20,087 bases of DNA from S010-17 sp036478895 (GTDB lineage Bacteria; Bacteroidota; Bacteroidia; Flavobacteriales; Flavobacteriaceae). Position 1 is the first letter of the stretch. Each line of letters starts with the position of its first letter. Of the stretch, positions 7,118 to 15,501 are shown piece after piece. Location: NCBI GenBank assembly GCA_036478895.1, contig JAZGEV010000019.1, positions 1-20,087 of the forward strand. Reading direction: 5' to 3'. Made by a program: the position numbers and the translations under genes. The notes under the pieces were generated by a model. The model made no database searches. It was not told the origin of the DNA and was given only the letters and a program-made list of their open reading frames with translations.

Positions 7118-9865
7118 ATGGATAAATTTTCATTTTTAAATGCAGCGCACACAGGTTTTATTGAAGACCTGTATCAAAAATATTTACAGTTTCCTGATGC
7201 TGTTGAACCAAGTTGGAGAAGCTTTTTTCAAGGATATGATTTAGCAAATTCAGATTTTTCTTTGTCTGAAGACGATAAGCCTTCTGTAATTCCAGAGCAA
7301 GTACATAAAGAATTTCAAGTCATTGAAATGATAAATGCTTATCGCTCTAGAGGGCATTTATTTACCAAAACAAATCCGGTAAGAGAGCGGAGACAATACG
7401 TGCCAACATTAGCCATTGAAAATTTTGGCTTATCAAAAGCCGATTTAAAATCTAATTTTGAAGCTGGTGAAATATTGGGTATTGGTAGTCAGAATTTAGA
7501 AGAAATCATACGACATCTTGAAGCAATATATTGTGATTCTATTGGTGTAGAGTATATGTATATTCGTAATCCAGAAGAAATAAAATGGTGGCAAGAAAAA
7601 TTAAATAAGAATGATAACCATCCAAATTATTCTGTAGCGGCAAAAAAATATTTATTATCCAAACTAAATCAGGCAGTAACTTTTGAGAGTTTCTTGCAAA
7701 CAAAATATGTAGGTCAAAAAAGATTTTCTTTAGAAGGTGGAGAAACACTAATTCCTGCAATAAGTGTAGCACTTTTTAATGCAGTGAATGATTATAATGT
7801 TGAAGAAACTGTTATAGGGATGGCGCATCGTGGTCGTTTAAGTACGTTGACTAATATTTTTAGAAAGCCTGTTAGAGAATTATTTAGTGAGTTTGAAGGG
7901 AAAGATTTTGAAGATCAAAATATTGATGGTGATGTGAAATATCATTTAGGTTTAACCCTAGACAAAACCTATCAAAACGGACGAAAAATTAAAATGAATT
8001 TGGTGCCAAATCCATCGCATTTGGAAACTGTAGATGCTGTTGCTGAAGGTATTACAAGAGCTAAAATTGATAAAAAATATAACGGAGATAGTTCTAAAAT
8101 TTTACCCATAATTGTTCATGGTGATGCTGCAATTGCAGGACAAGGAATAGTTTATGAAGTGATTCAAATGAGTCAATTAAAAGGTTATGCAACTGGTGGT
8201 ACAATTCATATTGTAGTAAATAATCAAATAGGATTTACAACCAATTATTTAGATGCACGTTCAAGTACTTATTGTACAGATGTCGCAAAAGTAACCTTAT
8301 CACCAGTTTTGCATGTGAATGCAGATGATACAGAAGCCGTTGTTCACGCAATGGAGATGGCATTGGAGTTTCGTATGAAATTCAAGCGCGATGTATTTAT
8401 CGATTTACTTGGCTATCGTAAATACGGTCATAACGAAGGTGATGAACCACGTTTTACACAACCAAATTTGTATAAAGCCATTGCAAAACATGATAATCCT
8501 TATAAAATATATGCCGATAAACTAATTGCTGAGAACACAATTGATTCAGTTTATGTAAAGCAAATAACGGCTGATTTTAAAGCGATGCTTGAGGAACAAT
8601 TTATGAGTTCCAAAAAAGATAAAACGTCAAAAGTTAAACCTTTTATGGATGAAGTATGGCATAAATATCCTAGAAAGAATTTAAAGGATATGTTGTTGCC
8701 AATTATTACTACATATTCTCAAAAAAAATTGGAAGGAATTGCAAAAGTTATTTCTACAGTTCCCAAAGGTGTTAAATTTATCCGTAAAGCGGAAAGAATT
8801 CTTAAAGGGAGAGCGAAAATGGTTTTTGAAACCGATGTTTTGGATTGGGGAATGGCAGAAAATTTAGCTTATGGTAGTCTGTTAGAAGAAGGTTTTGATG
8901 TGCGTATTTCGGGAGAAGATGTAGAAAGAGGTACATTTTCACATCGTCATGCTATTTTACGTGATGAAATTTCTGAAGAACGTATTAATTTACTAGATAC
9001 AAACAAGAATAATAAGGGGAAAATGTATATTTACAATTCGCATTTATCCGAATATGGTGTTTTAGGTTTTGATTATGGTTATGCCATGACAAACCCAGAT
9101 ACTTTAACCATCTGGGAAGCACAATTTGGAGACTTTTCAAATGGTGCTCAAATAATATTCGATCAATATCTGTCAGCTGCAGAAGATAAATGGAAATTAC
9201 AAAATGGCATAGTTGTTTTGTTACCTCACGGATATGAAGGACAAGGATCGGAACATTCATCTGCTCGTATTGAGCGTTTTTTACAGCTTTGTGCCGTAGA
9301 TAATATGAATGTAGCTAATTGTACAACACCAGCAAATATATACCATTTGTTAAGACGACAAATGAAACGCGATTTTAGAAAACCTTTAATTGTGTTTACA
9401 CCAAAGAGTTTGTTACGTCATCCTAAAGCTGTATCGTCAATAAAAGATTTAGCAAAAGGAGAGTTTGAAGAAGTGATAGATGATATAATTGATGCTAAAA
9501 AAGTAAAGAAACTAGTATTTGTATCGGGTAAATTCTACTATGATTTATTAGCCGAACGTGAAAAATTAAATAGAAATGATGTTGCTTTGATTAGAGTTGA
9601 GCAATTATTCCCATTACATAAAGATAAGATTAATAGTGTTATAGCTAAATACAAAAATGTAGAGCATTATGTGTGGGCACAAGAAGAGCCTCGTAATATG
9701 GGTGCGTGGAGTCATATGTTAGAGCGTTTTGATATGGTGCGTTTGCAATTGTGTTCAAGACCTTATTATGCAGTTCCTGCAGCAGGTTCTAGTGCACGTT
9801 TTAAAAGAAGACATCAGCGAGTTATTGATAGTGTTTTTGGTGAAAGTGGAAATAACCAGAAGTAA
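7118..9865 (+). CDS. sucA: 2-oxoglutarate dehydrogenase E1 component
   Basis: A 915-residue thiamine-diphosphate enzyme that decarboxylates 2-oxoglutarate in the TCA cycle and passes the succinyl group to the lipoyl arm of E2. The N-terminus has the E1-binding helix (FSFLNAAHTGFIEDLYQKYL) followed by PDAVEPSWRSFF. Further on are FSLEGGETLIP, GMAHRGRLSTL (about 233-243), VPNPSHLE, HGDAAIAGQGIVYE (about 332-345) and YGHNEGDEPRFTQP (about 436-449). The C-terminal transketolase-like part contains RGTFSHRHA and LPHGYEGQGSEHSSAR, and ends with the VWAQEEPRNMGAW motif. Length agrees with the usual 900-950 residues. sucB follows after 131 bases. Another common name for the gene is odhA. Confidence 0.98.
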   Translation: MDKFSFLNAAHTGFIEDLYQKYLQFPDAVEPSWRSFFQGYDLANSDFSLSEDDKPSVIPEQVHKEFQVIEMINAYRSRGHLFTKTNPVRERRQYVPTLAIENFGLSKADLKSNFEAGEILGIGSQNLEEIIRHLEAIYCDSIGVEYMYIRNPEEIKWWQEKLNKNDNHPNYSVAAKKYLLSKLNQAVTFESFLQTKYVGQKRFSLEGGETLIPAISVALFNAVNDYNVEETVIGMAHRGRLSTLTNIFRKPVRELFSEFEGKDFEDQNIDGDVKYHLGLTLDKTYQNGRKIKMNLVPNPSHLETVDAVAEGITRAKIDKKYNGDSSKILPIIVHGDAAIAGQGIVYEVIQMSQLKGYATGGTIHIVVNNQIGFTTNYLDARSSTYCTDVAKVTLSPVLHVNADDTEAVVHAMEMALEFRMKFKRDVFIDLLGYRKYGHNEGDEPRFTQPNLYKAIAKHDNPYKIYADKLIAENTIDSVYVKQITADFKAMLEEQFMSSKKDKTSKVKPFMDEVWHKYPRKNLKDMLLPIITTYSQKKLEGIAKVISTVPKGVKFIRKAERILKGRAKMVFETDVLDWGMAENLAYGSLLEEGFDVRISGEDVERGTFSHRHAILRDEISEERINLLDTNKNNKGKMYIYNSHLSEYGVLGFDYGYAMTNPDTLTIWEAQFGDFSNGAQIIFDQYLSAAEDKWKLQNGIVVLLPHGYEGQGSEHSSARIERFLQLCAVDNMNVANCTTPANIYHLLRRQMKRDFRKPLIVFTPKSLLRHPKAVSSIKDLAKGEFEEVIDDIIDAKKVKKLVFVSGKFYYDLLAEREKLNRNDVALIRVEQLFPLHKDKINSVIAKYKNVEHYVWAQEEPRNMGAWSHMLERFDMVRLQLCSRPYYAVPAAGSSARFKRRHQRVIDSVFGESGNNQK

Positions 9866-9996
9866 ATTAGAAATTAGTGTAACAATTAAGAATAAATTTG
9901 CTGCTCTGTGATATAAGTATAAGTGCAGTTAAAAAGAAATAAAAATTATAAAAGTCCGCGATAATTCGCAAAATCTGCGGGCAAAAAAATAAAGAT
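9866..9996 (+). other. sucA-sucB spacer with a GC-richer imperfect repeat
   Basis: No gene is seen. TAAATTTG at 9893-9900 could be a weak internal -7 element for sucB, without a -33 partner. At 9954-9982 there is a sharply GC-richer island built of CCGCG, TTCGC and TCTGCGGG pieces, whose outer CCGC and GCGG can pair. It resembles a small interspersed intergenic repeat more than coding or leader sequence. Confidence 0.4.
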
Positions 9997-11214
9997 ATGA
10001 TACTAGAAATGAAAGTTCCTTCACCAGGAGAATCAATTACAGAAGTAGAAATTGCACAATGGTTAGTTGAAGATGGTGATTATGTAGAGAAAGATCAGCC
10101 AATTGCTGAAGTAGATTCGGATAAAGCGACATTAGAATTACCAGCTGAAGAAAGTGGGATAATTACTTTTAAAGCAGAAGAAGGTGATGCCGTTGAAGTT
10201 GGTGCAGTGGTTTGTTTAATTGATACGAGTGCAAAGAAACCAAAAGGTTCTTCAAGCGAAAAGACAGAAGCAAAAAGCGAAAAATCTGCCAGTTCGAGTG
10301 TCGTTGAGAGCGCTTCAAAATCTAAAGAAACTTACGCAACAGGTACCGCGTCGCCAGCAGCAAAAAAAGTATTGGCTGAAAAAGGTATTGATGTTGGTTC
10401 TATTAAAGGAACAGGAAAAGATGGACGTATTACTAAAGATGACGCTATAAAAGCAGTACCATCAATGGGAACACCAACAACTGGTGGCGAAAGAGGTTCG
10501 TCTCGTAAGAAAATGAGTATGCTACGTCGTAAAGTTGCACAGCGTTTGGTTTCTGTTAAAAATGAAACGGCAATGTTAACCACTTTTAACGAAGTTAATA
10601 TGCAGCCAATTTTTGATTTACGTAAAATTTATAAAGTCGATTTTAAGGAAAAATATGGTGTAAGTTTAGGTTTTATGAGTTTCTTTACTAAAGCCGTTGT
10701 AAGAGCTTTGGAAATGTATCCAGCAGTAAATAGTATGATTGATGGCGACTTTATGAAAAGTTTTGATTTTATAGATATTTCAATTGCAGTATCTGGACCA
10801 AAAGGATTAATGGTACCAGTCATTAGAAACGCAGAAAATTTATCGTTTAGAGGTATTGAAAGTGATGTAAAACGTTTAGCGATAAGAGCAAGAGATGGGC
10901 AAATAACAATAGATGAAATGACAGGTGGAACATTTACCATTACAAATGGCGGTGTTTTTGGATCTATGCTATCAACACCAATAATCAACCCACCACAAAG
11001 TGCAATTTTAGGAATGCATAACATTGTCCAACGTCCTATGGCTGTTGATGGACAAGTAGTAATTCAACCAATTATGTACGTTGCTTTGTCTTATGACCAT
11101 CGTATAATAGATGGAAAAGAATCTGTAGGATTCCTTGTAGCGGTTAAAGAAGCTTTAGAAAACCCTGTAGAGTTATTAATGAATGGTGACGCTAAAAAAG
11201 CGCTGGAAATGTAA
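9997..11214 (+). CDS. sucB: Dihydrolipoamide succinyltransferase, E2 of 2-oxoglutarate dehydrogenase
   Basis: A 405-residue E2 that takes the succinyl group from E1 and gives it to coenzyme A. Domain order: one lipoyl domain (1-77) with the modified Lys43 in EVDSDKATLELPA; a Ser/Lys/Ala-rich hinge (about 78-112); a peripheral-subunit-binding domain (114-152, ending DGRITKDDAIKAV); a second short hinge; and the catalytic domain (170-405) with the active-site DHRIIDGKE (His368, Asp372). The pairing with sucA and the single lipoyl domain favour the 2-oxoglutarate rather than the pyruvate complex. No E3 (lpd) gene lies nearby. A secreted glycoside hydrolase gene starts 13 bases after the stop, with no terminator between. 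Another common name is odhB. Confidence 0.97.
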   Translation: MILEMKVPSPGESITEVEIAQWLVEDGDYVEKDQPIAEVDSDKATLELPAEESGIITFKAEEGDAVEVGAVVCLIDTSAKKPKGSSSEKTEAKSEKSASSSVVESASKSKETYATGTASPAAKKVLAEKGIDVGSIKGTGKDGRITKDDAIKAVPSMGTPTTGGERGSSRKKMSMLRRKVAQRLVSVKNETAMLTTFNEVNMQPIFDLRKIYKVDFKEKYGVSLGFMSFFTKAVVRALEMYPAVNSMIDGDFMKSFDFIDISIAVSGPKGLMVPVIRNAENLSFRGIESDVKRLAIRARDGQITIDEMTGGTFTITNGGVFGSMLSTPIINPPQSAILGMHNIVQRPMAVDGQVVIQPIMYVALSYDHRIIDGKESVGFLVAVKEALENPVELLMNGDAKKALEM

Positions 11215-11227
11215 AAGAGTATAAATC

Positions 11228-12736
11228 ATGAATGGATTATTAAAAGGAATTTTTATTTTATTAATGAGTTTGGTTTGTAATAGTATTGTTTTAGGACAAA
11301 ATAATCCCTATCCCAATCACACAGTTTATACAGCTAATCACATTAAACCAACAAATTATACGCAAGTAAATTTAGATAATCAAACATCTTATTTTTATAA
11401 TCTCTGGAAAGCAGAGTATTTGAAAAACGATTGTGGTAATACAGATGAGTATTATATTAAAATTGACCCCAATAGAAAAACGGTCTCTGAAGCGCATGGA
11501 TACGGCATGATGATAACAGCCTATTTTGCTGGTTTTGATGCAAATGCTAAACTTTATTTTGATGGACTTTATAACTATTATAAATCAAACCCTAGCATTG
11601 TAAATGCTGCTTTAATGGATTGGGAACAAGTAACTTGTAATGATGCTGTTAGTAGTAGTGATGGATCAGCATCCGATGGTGATATTGATATTGCATTTGC
11701 TTTATTGTTAGCACATCAACAATGGGGAAGTGCAGGCGTGATTGATTATTTATCAGAAGCCAACGCAGTAATGATTGCCATTATGCAACATGAAATAAAT
11801 CAACAAACATTTACTGTGACCTTAGGTGATTGGGTAAACTCAAGTAATCCTAATTATTACTATTCAACGAGAGCATCAGATTTTATGATGGATCATTTTA
11901 AAACGTTTTCTTGTTTTACAAACAATTCAAATTGGGATAATGTTGTTAATAATACTTATAATTTAGTAACGACAATTCAAGATAATTATAGTGCAAATAC
12001 AGGTTTATTACCCGATTTTATTATAAACTTAAATGGAACACCAAGTCCAGCTGGAGGAAACTTCTTGGAAGGTCCAAACGATGGTAGATATTATTATAAT
12101 TCTTGTCGTGTACCTTGGCGTTTGGGAGTTGATTATTTAACAAGTGGCGACTCTAGACCTCAAATTGCAGTAAATAAAATTAATACATGGTTAAAAAATG
12201 ACTGTAATAGTAATGTATGGAATATTTCAAATGGGTATCATTTAAATGGGACTGATATTTTTAACTGGTCCGATGCTACTTTTGTTGCGCCTTTTGTAGT
12301 TGCAGCAATGTTAAATACAACAGAGCAAGCTTGGTTAAATACAATGTATTCACATTTACTTACCAATAATGGTTTTTCTTATAATTATTATGCAGATACA
12401 ATTAAATTACTATCGATGGTTGCTATATCTGGAAATTACTGGATACCAACCTGTCCTAATAGTGCGGGTATAGAAGATGCTAATTCACTAGAGAATAAGG
12501 TTAATCTTTATCCAAATACAACTAACGGAATTGCATTTATTGATTTTTCAGAAAAATTCAGAAATAATAATAAAATCATATTTATTACTGATGTTAATGG
12601 TAGGCAATTATTAAAACAAACAACACAATTGAATAAATATGAGGTAGATTTATCGTCATACGAAAGTGGCCTTTACTTTGTTAGCATTAAAATTGAAAAT
12701 GAAATTACAATTTCAAAGAAAATAATTAAAAAATAA
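11228..12736 (+). CDS. Secreted glycoside hydrolase family 8 enzyme with type IX sorting tail
   Basis: A 502-residue exoenzyme of family GH8 (endo-glucanases, lichenases, chitosanases, xylanases). A signal peptide ends at about Gly23 (VLG before QNN). The general acid is probably Glu88 in SEAHGYGMM, and the family signature ASDGDIDIAFALLLAHQQW lies at 148-166. In the later motif YYYNSCRVPWR (288-298) Asn291 stands where GH8a cellulases have the catalytic Asp; Glu281 in FLEGPNDG, just before it, is a candidate base, as proposed for the GH8b subgroup that includes chitosanase and lichenase. Residues about 425-502 form a T9SS C-terminal sorting domain (NLYPN, ...DVNGRQL, ...SGLYFVSI, ...KKIIKK), so export past the outer membrane is likely. 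The start is 13 bases after sucB, so it may be read from the suc transcript. The substrate cannot be fixed from sequence. Confidence 0.9.
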   Translation: MNGLLKGIFILLMSLVCNSIVLGQNNPYPNHTVYTANHIKPTNYTQVNLDNQTSYFYNLWKAEYLKNDCGNTDEYYIKIDPNRKTVSEAHGYGMMITAYFAGFDANAKLYFDGLYNYYKSNPSIVNAALMDWEQVTCNDAVSSSDGSASDGDIDIAFALLLAHQQWGSAGVIDYLSEANAVMIAIMQHEINQQTFTVTLGDWVNSSNPNYYYSTRASDFMMDHFKTFSCFTNNSNWDNVVNNTYNLVTTIQDNYSANTGLLPDFIINLNGTPSPAGGNFLEGPNDGRYYYNSCRVPWRLGVDYLTSGDSRPQIAVNKINTWLKNDCNSNVWNISNGYHLNGTDIFNWSDATFVAPFVVAAMLNTTEQAWLNTMYSHLLTNNGFSYNYYADTIKLLSMVAISGNYWIPTCPNSAGIEDANSLENKVNLYPNTTNGIAFIDFSEKFRNNNKIIFITDVNGRQLLKQTTQLNKYEVDLSSYESGLYFVSIKIENEITISKKIIKK

Positions 12737-12765
12737 TTAGCTTACATTTTTAAACCAGAATACAG

Positions 12766-12800
12766 CCTCAATAACTTAATTTAGTATTGAGGTTTATTAT
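12766..12800 (+). terminator. Probable terminator after the GH8 gene
   Basis: An 8-bp stem (12766-12773 with 12785-12792) with an 11-base loop that can pair further, followed by TTTATTATATAATT. The T tract is broken, so strength is uncertain. It would end the sucA-sucB-GH8 unit. Confidence 0.55.
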
Positions 12801-12855
12801 ATAATTTAGGGAAACAAAATCATTAAGAAAATATATTTATTTTCAAGTAATTACC

Positions 12856-12886
12856 TTGCTCAAAACCAAAATAATAACTAATTTTG
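12856..12886 (+). promoter_or_regulatory. rpsA promoter
   Basis: TTG at 12856-12858, a 20-base spacer and TAATTTTG at 12879-12886 fit the Bacteroidota consensus well. A start near 12893 leaves a leader of about 114 bases before the ATG at 13007, long for this window. Confidence 0.7.
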
Positions 12887-12946
12887 CAAACCTTTTCACG
12901 AGTACAGATTTAAAAAAGGAATTAAACTTAAAATAATATAACAATC

Positions 12947-12988
12947 TCTTGTTGTTAGAGTCGTTTAAAAATCTGGTTAACAATAAGA
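12947..12988 (+). promoter_or_regulatory. Stem-loop in the rpsA leader
   Basis: CTTGTTGTTA (12948-12957) can pair with TAACAATAAG (12978-12987) with one G-U pair, extendable by one A-T pair outward, enclosing a loop of about 20 bases. It ends 18 bases before the start codon. Ribosomal protein S1 controls its own mRNA in enterobacteria; a similar role here is inference. Confidence 0.35.
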
Positions 12989-13006
12989 TACAAAAACTAT
13001 AGTCAC

Positions 13007-15361
13007 ATGACTAAAACAGAAGAAAAAATAGAATTTTACATCGCAGAGATGGGAAAATTAGGTGTAAATTTTGAAAAAGATTTATTCACAAAAGTAGTAA
13101 AAGGATTAGGTCCTTCAATTTTTAAGAAAGATGCAGAGGTTGTTTCTTGTTCTGATGATTCAGAATTAGCAACAGTAAAGAAAAATTTCTTAATCAAAAA
13201 ACACGGTTTAGAAGACTCAGAAAAATTAGATACTGCAATTGCTGCTGTATGTGAAAAAATGGGAAAATCTAACAAAAATAAATACCGTGCAATTTTCTAT
13301 TACATTTTAGTGCAAGATTTAGATTTAGCAGGAAACTATCCTGATAAAGCTAAAACTACAGCTAAAAAAGAAGTAAAAACAGAAACTAAAGCAAAAGCTG
13401 AAAAAGCACCTGCAAAAGCTAAAGCTGAAAAGAAAGAAGCTAAAGTTAAAACAGAAGCTAAAACTGAGAAGAAAGAAGTTAAAGCTGAGAAAAAAGCAAA
13501 AGCACCTAAAAAAGCAACAGCTAAAAGTGATGATGCTAAAGAAGATAAAACTAAAGAAGCTGCTGCAACTCACGCAGAAGCTAATGGTTTAGAGGCTTCA
13601 ACTTATACAGAAGAACCAAAAGTAGATCCAAAAGTATTCTTAGCAGAATTTGATTGGCATAAATACGAAGAAGGTATTGAAGCAGTTGATGAAGAAAAAA
13701 TTGCTGCATTTGATAAAGAATTAGAAAACATTGAAGGAATTGTTGAGGAACGTCAAGTAATTGATGGAGTTGTTATGAGAATGACAGACCGTGAAGCAAT
13801 TATTGATATCAGTTCAAAATCTGAAGGTGTAATTTCTTTAAATGAATTCCGTTACAACCCATTATTAAAAGTAGGCGATAAAGTTGAAGTATTGGTTGAC
13901 AAGTTAGAAGATTCTACAGGTCAGTTAGTATTATCTCATCGTAAAGCCCGTGTAATTAAAGCTTGGGGAAGAGTAAATGACGCTTGTGATACAGGTGAAG
14001 TAGTTACTGGACACGTAAAATGTCGTACAAAAGGTGGAATGATTGTAGATATATTTGGTATCGAAGCATTTTTACCAGGATCTCAAATTGATGTTAAGCC
14101 AATTAGAGATTACGATCAATATGTAGATAAAAACATGGAATTCAAAGTAGTGAAAGTAAATCACGAATTCAAAAATGTTGTTGTTTCTCATAAAGCACTT
14201 ATTGAAGCAGATATTGCATTACAGAAAAAAGAAATCATTGGTCAATTAGAAAAAGGTCAAGTTCTTGAAGGTATTGTTAAGAACATTACATCTTATGGTG
14301 TATTTGTTGATCTTGGTGGTGTTGATGGATTAGTACATATTACAGATTTATCTTGGTCTAGAATTAATCATCCAAACGAAATCGTAGAATTAGATCAAAC
14401 ATTAAATGTTGTAATTCTTGATTTTGATGAAGATAAAACTAGAATTCAATTAGGTCTTAAGCAATTAACTAAGCATCCTTGGGAAGCTTTAGATACGGAA
14501 CTTAAAATAGGAGATCAAATAGAAGGAACAATCACAATCATTGCTGATTATGGTGCATTTATCGAAGTAGCGCCTGGCGTTGAAGGTTTAATTCACGTTT
14601 CTGAAATGTCTTGGTCTACACATTTACGTTCTGCTCAAGATTTCGTTAAAGTTGGTGATAAAGTGAAAGCTGAAATCTTAACTTTGAATAGAGAAGATCG
14701 TAAAATGTCATTAGGTATCAAACAATTGAATAAAGATCCTTGGACAGATATTACATCTAAATACCCAATTGGCTCTAAGCATACAGGTACAGTAAGAAAT
14801 TACACAAACTTTGGTGTTTTTGTTGAGTTAGAAGAAGGTATTGATGGTTTGGTTTATATCTCTGATTTATCTTGGACTAAAAAAGTGAAGCATCCATCTG
14901 ATTTTGTAAAGGTTGGTGATAAACTAGAAGTAGTTGTATTAGAACTTAATGTTGAAAACAGAAAATTAAACATAGGTCATAAACAAACTCAAGATAATCC
15001 TTGGGATGCTTATGAAACAACTTTCTCAATTGATAGTGTTCACACTGGAGTTATCAAAGAAAAAGTTGATAAAGGTTTAATCGTTTCTTTTGGTGAAGAT
15101 GTTGAAGGTTTTGTACCATCACGTCATATCGAAAAAGAAGATGGTTCTAAGCTAGTTAAAGGTGATGAAACATCATTTAAAGTTTTAGAATTTAACAAAG
15201 AGTATAGACGTTTAGTTGTTTCACATACTGCTATCTTTAGAGAGCAAGAAACAAAAAACATTAAGACTGCTGTTAAAAAACAAGACGATGCTGAAAAAAC
15301 AACCATCGGTGAAGCAAACTCTGCTTTAGCTGAATTGAAGAAAAAAATGGACGGGAAATAG
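13007..15361 (+). CDS. rpsA: Ribosomal protein S1 with N-terminal DUF2853-like domain and Lys/Ala-rich linker
   Basis: A 784-residue S1 that binds mRNA on the 30S subunit. Six S1 (OB-fold) repeats lie at about 250-315, 332-396, 416-486, 502-573, 589-660 and 676-743; repeats 3-5 are the most typical (GVFVDLGGVDGLVHITDLSW and its copies). The usual flavobacterial S1 core begins near residue 205 (KVDPKVFLAEFDWHKYEEGI). In front of it are two extra parts. Residues 1-103 match what I know of DUF2853, normally a free protein of about 100 residues: GLGPSIFKKDAEVV, ATVKKNFLIKKHGL and MGKSNKNKYRAIFYYIL are its key motifs. Residues about 113-185 are a histone-H1-like Lys/Ala/Glu linker. The start is supported because DUF2853 begins directly at it. 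The frame is continuous, with no sign of a frameshift. The gene has its own promoter, a structured leader and a terminator. Confidence 0.93.
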   Translation: MTKTEEKIEFYIAEMGKLGVNFEKDLFTKVVKGLGPSIFKKDAEVVSCSDDSELATVKKNFLIKKHGLEDSEKLDTAIAAVCEKMGKSNKNKYRAIFYYILVQDLDLAGNYPDKAKTTAKKEVKTETKAKAEKAPAKAKAEKKEAKVKTEAKTEKKEVKAEKKAKAPKKATAKSDDAKEDKTKEAAATHAEANGLEASTYTEEPKVDPKVFLAEFDWHKYEEGIEAVDEEKIAAFDKELENIEGIVEERQVIDGVVMRMTDREAIIDISSKSEGVISLNEFRYNPLLKVGDKVEVLVDKLEDSTGQLVLSHRKARVIKAWGRVNDACDTGEVVTGHVKCRTKGGMIVDIFGIEAFLPGSQIDVKPIRDYDQYVDKNMEFKVVKVNHEFKNVVVSHKALIEADIALQKKEIIGQLEKGQVLEGIVKNITSYGVFVDLGGVDGLVHITDLSWSRINHPNEIVELDQTLNVVILDFDEDKTRIQLGLKQLTKHPWEALDTELKIGDQIEGTITIIADYGAFIEVAPGVEGLIHVSEMSWSTHLRSAQDFVKVGDKVKAEILTLNREDRKMSLGIKQLNKDPWTDITSKYPIGSKHTGTVRNYTNFGVFVELEEGIDGLVYISDLSWTKKVKHPSDFVKVGDKLEVVVLELNVENRKLNIGHKQTQDNPWDAYETTFSIDSVHTGVIKEKVDKGLIVSFGEDVEGFVPSRHIEKEDGSKLVKGDETSFKVLEFNKEYRRLVVSHTAIFREQETKNIKTAVKKQDDAEKTTIGEANSALAELKKKMDGK

Positions 15362-15383
15362 TATTTCCACTACATAAATTCTT

Positions 15384-15421
15384 AAACTGTCTAGAAAGGT
15401 AACTTTTTAGGCAGTTTTTTT
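15384..15421 (+). terminator. rpsA terminator
   Basis: A 10-bp stem with one G-T wobble (15384-15393 with 15408-15417), a loop that can form a small inner pairing, and a run of seven T (15415-15421). It begins 22 bases after the stop codon. Confidence 0.8.
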
Positions 15422-15501
15422 ATATTACAATTTTAAAGTTGAAAGTCATTTTTTCGTATCTTTATCAAAAATTATGACACTAATATAATTAACAATATAT
15501 A

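Noticed and set aside
13325..13573. Minus-strand Phe/Ser/Cys-rich open frame within rpsA
   Set aside because: It is the antisense of the Lys/Ala-rich linker, where AAA/AAG/GCT codons yield TTT/CTT/AGC; no independent evidence.
13007..13620. Possible frameshift or misassembly joining a DUF2853 gene to rpsA
   Set aside because: One uninterrupted frame runs through domain, linker and S1 core with steady codon use, and the promoter lies only before the fused start; no second promoter is seen at the S1 core.
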